DNA of 7,633 nt from NCBI GenBank assembly GCA_020854785.1, contig JAHFZE010000030.1, forward strand, positions 1-7,633. The letters run 5' to 3'. Positions 1 to 6,355 of this stretch are shown here, one piece after another; positions within the stretch are counted from its first letter, which is position 1, and each line of letters begins with the position of its first letter. The notes under the pieces were generated by a model that searched no databases, was not told where the DNA came from, and worked only from the letters and a program-made list of their open reading frames with translations. The stretch comes from Methanomethylovorans sp. Its GTDB lineage: Archaea > Halobacteriota > Methanosarcinia > Methanosarcinales > Methanosarcinaceae. Position numbers and translations under genes: made by a program.

Positions 1-243
1 AGCACTGATCCTGGAGCCAGTGAAATCGGGGATGCCTACAAAATAGAATAACAGATTGACAGCAATAAGTGCGAGGAACATGCATGCAAAAGCAGTGAGC
101 ATAGCACCAGACATGTACATATCATAGCCTATGCTCATTCTGTTCCTGAGCATGTTCAAACGAAGACCATAATATTCATGCCTGCGGTTGTCGTAATATT
201 TGCCGAATATCTCATAGGCTACATTGAAATAAATATTACTCAT
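1..243 (-). CDS. TadC/FlaJ/GspF-like membrane platform protein of an archaeal pilus/secretion system (N-terminal 81 residues, runs off the window)
   Basis: The frame opens with an ATG at 243-241 and stays open to the left edge, giving 81 residues (MSNIYFNVAYEIFGKYY at the N-terminus). An N-terminal cytoplasmic stretch rich in Tyr, Arg and Asn is followed by a hydrophobic segment at about residues 45-70 (AMLTAFACMFLALIAVNLLF), a probable first membrane helix. This arrangement fits archaeal GspF/TadC/FlaJ polytopic proteins, which anchor the assembly ATPase in the membrane. The start overlaps the stop codon of the upstream secretion ATPase by 8 bp (ATGAGTAA), so the two are probably translationally coupled. 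Family assignment rests mainly on this partnership and on the general look of the N-terminus. The C-terminal domains are not visible, so pilus, Tad-like or secretion subtype cannot be decided. Confidence 0.75.
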   Translation of the reverse strand, partial: MSNIYFNVAYEIFGKYYDNRRHEYYGLRLNMLRNRMSIGYDMYMSGAMLTAFACMFLALIAVNLLFYFVGIPDFTGSRISA

Positions 244-2146
244 TCAGATCCTGCCTTACCATCTTCATTATAGTTTCAGGTTCCCTGCCATATGTCACCA
301 CAAGTTTAGCAAAATCTTTGTAATGACTTATCTTTTTAACACGTGCCCATTCCAGAAGATCCTGTCTTTTCTTAAGTTCATCTTTAAGTTTTTCTTCGCT
401 CCATCCTCTGTTCTCCATGATGCTTTCCAGCATATATGAACGACCTGAATACTGGAAACTATCCTTTGCCGCGTCCCAGATAAAAACCTCGTTCGTTAAC
501 AATTCACCTGTTCTGGGGTCTACACCTACTATTTCTGTAAGGGACTTGCATCTTCTTACCCTCTCATCATTCACTTTTACCTGCGCCTGAATAGATACAA
601 TATCAAGGGCCTGTATCATGATCCTGGGAACATTGATAGGAGGATTTTCAAGCCTGTGCACAACAGACTGCACTGAATCGGCATGCATTGTAGAGAATGT
701 AGTGTGACCAGTGGACATGGCCTGGAAAAGAACATAAGCTTCAGCTCCACGCACCTCACCCACAAGGATATATTCCGGTCTTTGACGCAAGGAAGCTCTG
801 AGAAGTTCGTACATCTGGATAGAGCCTCTTTCCTCACCAGCAAAAGATTCTCTGGTCACACCCGGTATCCAGTTGGGATGTGAAAGATTAAGTTCTCTTG
901 TATCTTCTATGGATACGATCTTCATTTCAGGCTGGATGAAAAGAGAAACAGCATTCATTGCAGTGGTCTTGCCGGAAGCAGTGCCTCCTACGAACACTAT
1001 GCTCTTGCTCGAGTCCACAGCCATCCACAGATATGCCATCATTGCTGTAGAGAATGTATGGAAGTTAATGAGATTTGCCGGAGTGATCGGATTCTCATTG
1101 AAACGTCTTATGGTAAATGTACTTCCCCGGGTAGTAACTTCCCTTCCCAAGGTTATCTGGATGCGTGATCCATCCGGCATTGTTGCATCAAGGAGCGGGT
1201 TTGCTATGGATATATGTCTTCCGCATAGCTGGGCTATCCTTATTGCAAAAGAGTCAAGTTCATCATCATCTGAGAAGATCACATTCGTAGGCACAGAATT
1301 GTAGGCCTTGTGGTAGATATATATGGGTGTATTAGGACCATCACATGACACATCCTCAAGTCTCATGTCCCGCATAATAGGATCAATGCGTCCGTATCCC
1401 AAAAAATCCCGTACAAGGTGATACATCACTCTTTCCTTTTTACGGACAGAGATATCTATCTTATACTCTTTTAAATATTTTTTTGCACACCCTCTCAAAT
1501 AGTTTTCAGCATTCTTATGGTCAGTTTCTTTCAGGTTGAGTTCCAGTGTCTCTATCAACTGTTGTTTTATATTATCCAGCAGTTTCTTTTCGTCTTCTGA
1601 AAGCAGGGGTTCAAGTACTTGATACTGGTATTCGTGTGAGAACGGATCATATGCCATCCTTATATAAGCATATGGAGGATTGACCGCATACATTTCTATT
1701 TCTTTGAAATTGCTTCCTTCGGGTGTACCAAAATCTACAATAGGACCATGTACTGCGATATTGTATTCTTCTTCCTCTTCAGAACTGTTAGAAATAAGTG
1801 CTATCAAGCGCTGATGTAAAGGAATCTGTTCCTTTTCTTGCACATTTGAGCTGGATTCTACATCAAGGTCCTTGCTAGCAATGATATTTCTTATTTTCTG
1901 TTCCCAGTCATTATTCGCACCATAATCTATATTGTAACCCGTGATCAATTGTGAATGGTCGGCCTCGATGCGTGCTTTCAGACCATTTATGGTATCATCA
2001 GAAACAACATCATTGTTAATATAAGTAAGAAGAGCGATAGTTTCTTCAGGTTTCGAATCTTTTTGAGCCGTATCGATCCCTTGCAACACAGGAAGAGATA
2101 CTTCACCTGAATTCCTATCATATTGGATTCCATCAGCAAGATCCAT
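236..2146 (-). CDS. Type II/IV secretion system ATPase (GspE/TadA/VirB11/FlaI superfamily)
   Basis: Hexameric motor ATPase expected to power assembly of an archaeal type IV pilus or Tad-like secretion structure at the inner face of the membrane. With the start at 2146 it has 636 residues. Visible motifs are Walker A GGTASGKT (387-394), Asp box EDTREL (from 414), Walker B ILVGEVRGAE (460-469) and His box STGHTTFSTMHAD (478-490). About 235 residues precede the conserved N-domain, including an acidic run (SSEEEEEYN), a longer and less conserved extension than compact FlaI/VirB11 proteins have. The first in-frame ATG (2161) gives 641 residues and overlaps minD by 4 bp. I prefer the ATG at 2146 because GAGGT (2153-2157) lies 6 nt before it. 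The gene sits between a MinD-like ATPase and a TadC-like platform protein. The superfamily is certain; the exact system is inferred. Confidence 0.93.
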   Translation of the reverse strand: MDLADGIQYDRNSGEVSLPVLQGIDTAQKDSKPEETIALLTYINNDVVSDDTINGLKARIEADHSQLITGYNIDYGANNDWEQKIRNIIASKDLDVESSSNVQEKEQIPLHQRLIALISNSSEEEEEYNIAVHGPIVDFGTPEGSNFKEIEMYAVNPPYAYIRMAYDPFSHEYQYQVLEPLLSEDEKKLLDNIKQQLIETLELNLKETDHKNAENYLRGCAKKYLKEYKIDISVRKKERVMYHLVRDFLGYGRIDPIMRDMRLEDVSCDGPNTPIYIYHKAYNSVPTNVIFSDDDELDSFAIRIAQLCGRHISIANPLLDATMPDGSRIQITLGREVTTRGSTFTIRRFNENPITPANLINFHTFSTAMMAYLWMAVDSSKSIVFVGGTASGKTTAMNAVSLFIQPEMKIVSIEDTRELNLSHPNWIPGVTRESFAGEERGSIQMYELLRASLRQRPEYILVGEVRGAEAYVLFQAMSTGHTTFSTMHADSVQSVVHRLENPPINVPRIMIQALDIVSIQAQVKVNDERVRRCKSLTEIVGVDPRTGELLTNEVFIWDAAKDSFQYSGRSYMLESIMENRGWSEEKLKDELKKRQDLLEWARVKKISHYKDFAKLVVTYGREPETIMKMVRQDLNE

Positions 2147-2151
2147 GATAT

Positions 2152-2157
2152 GACCTC
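2152..2157 (-). promoter_or_regulatory. Ribosome binding site that decides the secretion ATPase start
   Basis: On the minus strand the sequence reads GAGGTC, followed by 5 nt and then ATG at 2146. The upstream ATG at 2161 has only AAAGAA before it and no purine-rich GG motif. Complementarity to the archaeal 16S 3' end (CACCTCC) favours the downstream ATG, leaving an 11-nt gap after the minD stop instead of a 4-bp overlap. Confidence 0.55.
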
Positions 2158-2967
2158 TCATTTCTTTGACTGGGAAAAGGGTAACTTTGCACCTGGAATG
2201 CGCTTCTTCTCATTCTTTTGCTTCTTTTGCCCCTTTCCTTCTTCGGGCTCAGGCATCTTTATTCCAGAGAATAGTGCTGCAAGCCTGTTCATTGCGATAG
2301 CTACTTCACAATAAGGATACTTAGTGACCACTGGACTTTTACCTACAATACTGTTCGGTATACTCACATCTTCGGGTAATACTTCAAGTATTTTAATATC
2401 AAGTGAACTCATGATTTTCTCCCTGTACGTTTCATCATGTACGGGCATAGTTCTGTTCAGTATCATTCCTGTTACTTCTTTACCTAACAATGTTGAAAAT
2501 GCCTTCATTTTGGATCCATCGGCAATAGATACTATATCAGGCGTAAGGACCAGCAAGACCTCGTCACATACTTCAATAGAGGCGGCTGTTGCATTATTAA
2601 TGCCAGTGGGTGTGTCAATGATCATGAATTCAAAATTTTGGGCAAGTTCGTTAATAACATTCTTGATCCTGGAAGGGTCTGCTTTTTTGAACCCCTCCAA
2701 AGAGAGACTACCGGGCAGAACCTTAAGTCCATTAGGCCCATCGTACAGTGCATCAGCCACGTTAGCTTCATCGGCCAGTACTTCGTGTAATGTGATCTTA
2801 TTGTTTTCCAGTCCAAGCATAAGACCTATGTCGGCCATACCAAGATCAGCATCTATAAGCAGGGTCTTTTTTGCAAGGCCGGCAAGTGCTGCTGCCAGAT
2901 TGACAGCAAATATGCTTTTGCCAGTCCCTCCTTTTCCAGAGGTTATCGTATATATTTTGGCAGCCAT
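2158..2967 (-). CDS. minD: MinD/ParA family P-loop ATPase
   Basis: Deviant Walker A ATPase of the MinD/ParA/FlhG class, 269 residues from the ATG at 2967. The deviant Walker A motif KGGTGKS lies at 12-18 with both signature lysines (K12, K17). The switch I segment [10 protein letters not shown] begins at 39, and Walker B IIDTPTG is at 116-122. In this family ATP-dependent dimers bind membrane or partner proteins and place cell structures. The C-terminal 30 residues form a Lys/Gln-rich basic tail, not an obvious amphipathic MinD membrane-targeting helix. The stop lies just before the secretion ATPase, so it probably positions or regulates that machine, as FlhG-like proteins do; this is inference. 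A TTG codon at 2991 would add eight residues (ILRVVKK after the initiator), but ATG matches the usual N-terminus [14 protein letters not shown]. The symbol follows common archaeal usage and does not imply a role in septum placement. Confidence 0.9.
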   Translation of the reverse strand: MAAKIYTITSGKGGTGKSIFAVNLAAALAGLAKKTLLIDADLGMADIGLMLGLENNKITLHEVLADEANVADALYDGPNGLKVLPGSLSLEGFKKADPSRIKNVINELAQNFEFMIIDTPTGINNATAASIEVCDEVLLVLTPDIVSIADGSKMKAFSTLLGKEVTGMILNRTMPVHDETYREKIMSSLDIKILEVLPEDVSIPNSIVGKSPVVTKYPYCEVAIAMNRLAALFSGIKMPEPEEGKGQKKQKNEKKRIPGAKLPFSQSKK

Positions 2968-3032
2968 CTTTTTCACAACTCTCAGTATCAATTTCTATTT
3001 TTGATGCAAACTTTATACAGAGAAATACGCGA

Positions 3033-3047
3033 TTAATATATAAAAAG
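3033..3047 (-). promoter_or_regulatory. Candidate box A (TATA) for the minD-secretion operon
   Basis: The minus strand reads CTTTTTATATATTAATC here, a good archaeal box A. It would place transcription start near 3013, giving a 5' leader of roughly 45 nt before the minD ATG at 2967. A second, weaker TATA-like stretch (GTATAAAG, minus strand, about 3012-3019) lies closer to the gene. No experiment supports either site. Confidence 0.4.
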
Positions 3048-3080
3048 ATAACTATAATATTATCCCTATTAAACTTCGCT

Positions 3081-3092
3081 TATGCTATATAC
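3081..3092 (+). promoter_or_regulatory. Candidate box A for tsr3, implying a leaderless transcript
   Basis: TATGCTATATAC has its centre about 26 nt before the tsr3 ATG at 3114, the usual distance from box A to the transcription start in archaea. There is no Shine-Dalgarno motif in the 20 nt before the ATG, which agrees with a leaderless or near-leaderless mRNA. Confidence 0.4.
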
Positions 3093-3113
3093 ACGAAAGT
3101 CCATCAACATTCT

Positions 3114-3635
3114 ATGGAAACAAGCAGGCCTAAAGAAGTTCGCTTATATCTTTATCATGCCGGGCAATGTGATCCTAAAAAATGTACTGGTAAGAAAATG
3201 GTACGCTTCAAGCTTGCACACCTTGTGGAAAAGGTGAATGCTATTCCCAGAGGTTCCATACTTCTTGATCCTATGGCTGAGAAAGCCCTTTCTCCTGCTG
3301 ACAATATAGGAAAAGGGCTTACTGTACTGGATTGCTCCTGGGAACATGTAGAAGTCGTCTTTCCTCAATTGCTCATACGTGATCTGCAGCATCGTGCTTT
3401 ACCATATCTTGTTGCAGGTAATCCGGTGAATTTTGGTCGTCCTTTCAAGCTTACATCAGTGGAGGCATTTGCTGCTTCTCTTTACATACTTGGATACAAG
3501 GAACAAGCCGCAACTATACTATCCAAGTTCAACTGGGGACATACTTTTCTGGAAGTTAACAGGGAGCCACTGGAGGAATATTCCATGGCTAAGGACAGTA
3601 GGGAGATACTTAAGGTCCAGGCGGAATATATCTAA
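3114..3635 (+). CDS. tsr3: Tsr3-type 16S rRNA aminocarboxypropyltransferase (DUF367)
   Basis: Predicted SAM-dependent enzyme of the Tsr3 family, which transfers the 3-amino-3-carboxypropyl group of S-adenosylmethionine to a hypermodified pseudouridine of small-subunit rRNA late in ribosome maturation. The 173-residue length is normal for archaeal members. Recognisable blocks are the N-terminal [11 protein letters not shown] (18-28), [15 protein letters not shown] (49-63), the hallmark LDCSW (72-76), [15 protein letters not shown] (94-108) with [10 protein letters not shown] (112-121), and [11 protein letters not shown] (139-149). The N-terminus begins close to the first beta-strand ([13 protein letters not shown]), so no residues seem missing. 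It is divergent from minD and 27 bp ahead of the LOG-like gene, with which it may be co-transcribed. In archaea the substrate is expected to be an N1-methylpseudouridine of 16S rRNA made by Nep1; that step is family knowledge. Confidence 0.9.
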   Translation: METSRPKEVRLYLYHAGQCDPKKCTGKKMVRFKLAHLVEKVNAIPRGSILLDPMAEKALSPADNIGKGLTVLDCSWEHVEVVFPQLLIRDLQHRALPYLVAGNPVNFGRPFKLTSVEAFAASLYILGYKEQAATILSKFNWGHTFLEVNREPLEEYSMAKDSREILKVQAEYI

Positions 3636-3650
3636 CATTCATCTAATTAT

Positions 3651-3657
3651 GGAGGAG
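3651..3657 (+). promoter_or_regulatory. Strong Shine-Dalgarno site of the LOG-like gene
   Basis: GGAGGAG lies 5 nt upstream of the ATG at 3663. It fixes that start and shows that this gene is translated independently of tsr3, whose stop is at 3635. Confidence 0.7.
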
Positions 3658-3662
3658 AACAT

Positions 3663-4118
3663 ATGGCAAAGATACAGGTAGGAGTAATTGGTGGCGGGGT
3701 GTGTGACAATAAAACTGAGATGATAGCTGAAGAAATAGGCCGAGAGCTCGCCATGCGCGGCGTGCTTTTGATATGTGGAGGATTAGGGGGTGTGATGGAA
3801 GCCTGCGCACGCGGAGCGAGGCGACAGGGAGGGAACACTATAGGTATCCTGCCAGGCGACAGCCGTGAAGATGCTAACAGGTATATTGACTACCAGATAG
3901 TGACCAATATGGGACATGCACGTAATGCCATAGTTGTCGCATCTTCTGATGTTGTGATAGCAGTGAGTGGAGAATATGGTACTCTTTCGGAGATCGCTCT
4001 GGCCCTCAAAATGGGTAAGAGGGTCGTTGCCATAGAATGCAAATGGGAAGTTGATGGGATAATAAAGGCAAATGATCCGGTGGAAGCTGTAGATCTGGCC
4101 CTGAATGCAATTGCATGA
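3663..4118 (+). CDS. TIGR00725 / LOG-like (SLOG superfamily) nucleotide-binding protein
   Basis: Small Rossmann-type protein of 151 residues related to the LOG ('lysine decarboxylase-like') and DprA/SLOG folds. Visible blocks are the N-terminal strand VGVIGGG (6-12), a glycine-rich CGGLGGVMEA (38-47), GILPGD (61-66), NMGHARNAIVVASSD (82-96) and SGEYGTLSEIALAL (102-115). In genuine LOG phosphoribohydrolases, which release cytokinin-like bases from nucleoside monophosphates, the signature reads PGGxGTxxE. Here the first part is SGE, while GT and the Glu (E110) are kept, as is R87 in the preceding block. Nucleotide or nucleoside-phosphate binding is likely; the physiological reaction is unknown and I would not call it a lysine decarboxylase or a cytokinin enzyme. 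It sits between tsr3 (27 bp upstream, same strand) and the converging exonuclease gene (28 bp). Confidence 0.82.
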   Translation: MAKIQVGVIGGGVCDNKTEMIAEEIGRELAMRGVLLICGGLGGVMEACARGARRQGGNTIGILPGDSREDANRYIDYQIVTNMGHARNAIVVASSDVVIAVSGEYGTLSEIALALKMGKRVVAIECKWEVDGIIKANDPVEAVDLALNAIA

Positions 4119-4146
4119 ACAGAGCCATTTCATATAATACAACTAT

Positions 4147-4920
4147 TCAAATTTCAAGTTCTATACCAATGGGGCAGTGGTCCGAACCCATTATCTCGGG
4201 CAGGGTGAAGGAAGATGTTATGTTATCCTTCAGATCATCAGTGGCAAAGAAGTAATCAATTCTCCAGCCCACATTTCGTTCCCTTGCCTTGGTTTTAAGG
4301 TCCCACCATGTATATTGGCCAGGCAGGTCGCTGAACATGCGTAACGTATCCAGATAGCCATGATCTACTAATTTGTCTATCCAGGCTCTTTCCTGGGGCA
4401 GGAAGCCTGATACTTTCTCGTTTTCCTTTGGGCGTGCCAGATCTATTTCTTTATGTGCTGTGTTCACATCCCCACAAATTATGAGTTTTTTGCCCTGTGC
4501 TCTTAGGGCATCGAGGTGATCGAGAAATATATCATAGAACTCCATTTTGAAATCAAGCCGCTCTTGAGAAGCTTTTCCATTAGGGAAATATACATTAAAA
4601 AGCATGAAATCCCCAAAATCAGAGGCTATTACCCTGCCCTCAGTATCGAATTTGGCGTGTCCAAGTTCATAGCTTACCCTGTAGGGTTCTGGTCTGGAGT
4701 ACATGGCCACTCCACTATAACCTTTTTTCTCTGCAGACGAAAAATACGCTTTATATCCATCAATATGTCGCAGAGGAGATGGTAATTGATCTTCCTGCGC
4801 TTTTGTTTCCTGCAGACAGAGAATATCTGGTCCATGTGCTGTAAAAATGTCTATAAATCCTTTTTTATATGCAGCCCTAAGGCCGTTCACATTCCATGAT
4901 AATATCTTGATCCTGCTCAT
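4147..4920 (-). CDS. xth: Exodeoxyribonuclease III / AP endonuclease (XthA, Mth212-like)
   Basis: Metal-dependent nuclease of the endonuclease/exonuclease/phosphatase fold, acting in base excision repair: it nicks DNA 5' to abasic sites and can trim 3' ends. The 257 residues are a normal length. Catalytic blocks are LSWNVNGLRA (7-16, N12), LQETK (36-40, E38), VYFPNG (110-115, Y111), GDVNTAH (150-156, D151 and N153) and GSDHCPIG (245-252, D247/H248). The DNA-binding segment YTWWDLKTKARERNVGWRIDYFF (203-225) is intact. The methanogen homologue Mth212 also nicks at deaminated cytosine (dU). This protein is close to that subgroup in length and motif spacing, so the same activity is possible but not shown. 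A modest Shine-Dalgarno (AGGAT, 4925-4929 minus strand) precedes the ATG. It is transcribed away from the peroxide-response genes, sharing their upstream region. Confidence 0.94.
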   Translation of the reverse strand: MSRIKILSWNVNGLRAAYKKGFIDIFTAHGPDILCLQETKAQEDQLPSPLRHIDGYKAYFSSAEKKGYSGVAMYSRPEPYRVSYELGHAKFDTEGRVIASDFGDFMLFNVYFPNGKASQERLDFKMEFYDIFLDHLDALRAQGKKLIICGDVNTAHKEIDLARPKENEKVSGFLPQERAWIDKLVDHGYLDTLRMFSDLPGQYTWWDLKTKARERNVGWRIDYFFATDDLKDNITSSFTLPEIMGSDHCPIGIELEI

Positions 4921-4946
4921 CTTTATCCTGATTTCATTGTACTGGT

Positions 4947-4959
4947 GGATATATAAACT
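4947..4959 (-). promoter_or_regulatory. Candidate box A for xth
   Basis: The minus strand reads AGTTTATATATCC, a typical archaeal TATA element, placing the transcription start near 4927 and leaving a leader of only about 7 nt. Such a start would sit within or just before the proposed ribosome binding site, so initiation may be close to leaderless. Confidence 0.4.
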
Positions 4960-5101
4960 GAACCTTTGATACCAAATCTTGATGTATGTTCATTTAAAGA
5001 TAAATTCAAATATATTATAGATATGAGTACATACATATGCAAAAAGCATAACACATTTATGTAATTAAACAAATTGAATTTAGGGGTATTTTATAAGAGA
5101 T

Positions 5102-5188
5102 ATTGATAATCAGATTTAATTGATAATCTTTTTTAAACGAACGTAAATGTTAAATAATAATAAGTATCATTTAGAATTAATTATCATC
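5102..5188. promoter_or_regulatory. Candidate PerR operator: four WTGATA half-sites in two 17-bp-spaced pairs
   Basis: ATTGATAATC occurs exactly twice, at 5102-5111 and 5119-5128, 17 bp apart. TATCAT occurs at 5165-5170 and 5182-5187, again 17 bp apart, and on the opposite strand reads ATGATACTT and ATGATAATT. The four can be written as WTGATAMTY half-sites, two pointing right and two pointing left. GATAAT is the hexamer that makes up classical Fur boxes, and the sites lie 45-130 bp before the start of a Fur-family gene. Autoregulation of the perR-prx-ferritin operon is therefore likely. Both TATA-like candidates for perR fall between or beside the sites. This is a sequence inference with no binding data. 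Confidence 0.45.
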
Positions 5189-5232
5189 TGCATCTATGAC
5201 AAAATTGTCTTTAGAGGCAAGTACAGGGGGAA

Positions 5233-5652
5233 ATGACATTGGAAACCACAGGAAAAGCTGATATGAAATACACTAATCAAAGAGTGGAGATAATCGCCTT
5301 CCTGCGGGAGCACAAGGGTCATCCCACCGTAGACGAGGTCTATGATGGTGTCAGGAAAAAGCTGACCCGCATAAGCAAAGCTACGGTCTACAAAAATCTC
5401 AAATTCCTTTCTGAGAGAGGATTGCTTGAGGAGGTGAATGTAAAAGGGGTAACAAGGTTTGAAGCTAATTTCGTACCGCACCATCACCTTATCTGTCGGG
5501 AGTGTGGGAGAATAGAAGATTTTGAGTCAGAAGAATTGTTCGATTATTCAATGAAAATAGCTGGCGATATAGAAGGATTCAGTATCGATTCAGTGAACAC
5601 TAATTTCTATGGAAAATGTATGAAATGTCAGGAGGAGAATAGAAATGGATGA
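5233..5652 (+). CDS. perR: Fur-family transcriptional regulator, PerR-like peroxide sensor
   Basis: Metal-dependent repressor of 139 residues. The N-terminal winged helix (about 11-75) includes the recognition region RISKATVYKNLKFLSERGLL (46-65). The dimerisation domain carries the structural zinc site C88-x2-C91 and C129-x2-C132. By alignment with Bacillus subtilis PerR the regulatory metal site is H30 (H37), E77 (D85), H83 (H91), H85 (H93) and D96 (D104). Asp at the last position is what separates peroxide-sensitive PerR from iron-sensing Fur, which has Glu there; E77 in place of Asp85 is a variation. Location directly before a peroxiredoxin and a ferritin supports peroxide-responsive derepression. 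I chose ATG 5233 because residues 1-10 supply the start of helix 1; GGGGG at 5226-5230 is close to it. ATG 5263 is the alternative. The stop overlaps the next gene by 8 bp. Confidence 0.88.
   Translation: MTLETTGKADMKYTNQRVEIIAFLREHKGHPTVDEVYDGVRKKLTRISKATVYKNLKFLSERGLLEEVNVKGVTRFEANFVPHHHLICRECGRIEDFESEELFDYSMKIAGDIEGFSIDSVNTNFYGKCMKCQEENRNG
5630..5637 (+). promoter_or_regulatory. Strong internal Shine-Dalgarno of the peroxiredoxin gene
   Basis: AGGAGGAG lies inside the 3' end of perR, 7 nt before the ATG at 5645. It is a near-perfect match to the archaeal consensus, supports this start over the later ATG at 5666, and suggests the peroxiredoxin is made in much larger amounts than its regulator from the same transcript. 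Confidence 0.7.
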
Positions 5653-6319
5653 AGGATATGTATGCATGCCTTTGATAGGCGATGATGCACCGAGTTTTAC
5701 AGCAAAGACGACAACTGGGCAGATTAAGTTCCCAGAAGATTACAAGGATAAGTGGGTGATTCTGTTCAGCCACCCTGCTGACTTCACTCCCGTATGTACC
5801 ACCGAGTTCATGACCTTTGCTACTATGCAGGATGAGTTCAAAGCTCTTAACGCAGAGCTCATTGGTCTTTCTATCGACAGTATATACGCTCACATTGCAT
5901 GGCTTAGGACCATCAAAGAGAAGATCGAGTTCAAGGGTATGAAAGATGTTGAAGTCACCTTCCCGGTCATCGAGGATCTGACCATGGAAGTCGCAAAGAA
6001 GTTCGGTATGGTACAGCCCAAGGCTTCCACCACACAGGCTGTGAGGGCAGTGTTCATCATTGACCCGAAAGCAAAAGTAAGGGCAATTCTCTATTATCCT
6101 CTGTCCAACGGCAGGAACATGGCTGAGATCAAAAGACTATTGCTGGCCATGCAGAAATCAGATGCTGAAGGTATTGCAACTCCTGCCAACTGGCAACCAG
6201 GAGAAGACGTCATTATCCCGCCACCGGGTTCATGCGGCGTTGCAAAAGAACGTGTTGAGAAAAAGGAAGAAGGCAAATATTGTCTGGACTGGTTCATGTG
6301 CCTTAAGAAAGAATCTTAA
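5645..6319 (+). CDS. Peroxiredoxin, archaeal Prx6/AhpC-TSA type
   Basis: Thiol peroxidase reducing hydrogen peroxide and organic hydroperoxides in the cytoplasm, 224 residues. The active site PADFTPVCTTE (44-54) holds peroxidatic Cys51 with P44 and T48; the partner arginine is R134 in AVRAVFIID. The long C-terminal domain of the Prx6 group is present (NWQPGEDVIIPPP, 182-194), followed by cysteines C197, C213 and C219. The spacing C213-x5-C219 matches the C207/C213 pair of the Aeropyrum pernix enzyme, where one acts as resolving cysteine. The electron donor is not encoded nearby. ATG 5645 overlaps the end of perR (ATGGATGA) and has an excellent Shine-Dalgarno; many homologues instead begin at the equivalent of M8 (MPLIGDDAPSF, ATG 5666), so residues 1-7, which include C7, may be absent in vivo. 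Confidence 0.95.
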   Translation: MDEGYVCMPLIGDDAPSFTAKTTTGQIKFPEDYKDKWVILFSHPADFTPVCTTEFMTFATMQDEFKALNAELIGLSIDSIYAHIAWLRTIKEKIEFKGMKDVEVTFPVIEDLTMEVAKKFGMVQPKASTTQAVRAVFIIDPKAKVRAILYYPLSNGRNMAEIKRLLLAMQKSDAEGIATPANWQPGEDVIIPPPGSCGVAKERVEKKEEGKYCLDWFMCLKKES

Positions 6320-6355
6320 GGAAGCATGCTCATTACAAAGTGGAGCTGAGGATAA

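Larger units (their letters stand above)
4921..5232. other. AT-rich divergent intergenic region between xth and perR
   Basis: No convincing gene in 312 bp. It contains the xth TATA element at its left end, an 8-bp inverted repeat ATGTATGT (4982-4989) / ACATACAT (5029-5036) with a 39-nt spacer, a small palindrome TATGC-AAAAA-GCATA (5036-5050), and the four WTGATA half-sites listed separately (5102-5188). The perR promoter must lie here; TTTTTTAAACG (about 5129-5139) and TTAAATAATAATAAG (about 5150-5164) are both TATA-like and I cannot choose between them. Confidence 0.6.

Noticed and set aside
873..1304. 143-residue plus-strand open frame opposite the secretion ATPase
   Set aside because: It lies wholly antisense to well-conserved Walker A to N-domain coding sequence and shows no recognisable domain.
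2324..3004. 226-residue plus-strand open frame opposite minD
   Set aside because: Long but antisense to an unambiguous MinD-like gene; its Ser/Ile-rich composition is what antisense of such a gene gives.
3783..4142. 119-residue minus-strand open frame opposite the LOG-like gene
   Set aside because: Antisense shadow rich in His, Tyr and Cys with no domain; the plus-strand gene has a strong ribosome binding site and family motifs.
4119..4146. Possible bidirectional terminator between the converging LOG-like and xth genes
   Set aside because: The 28-bp gap has no hairpin or T-tract worth calling.
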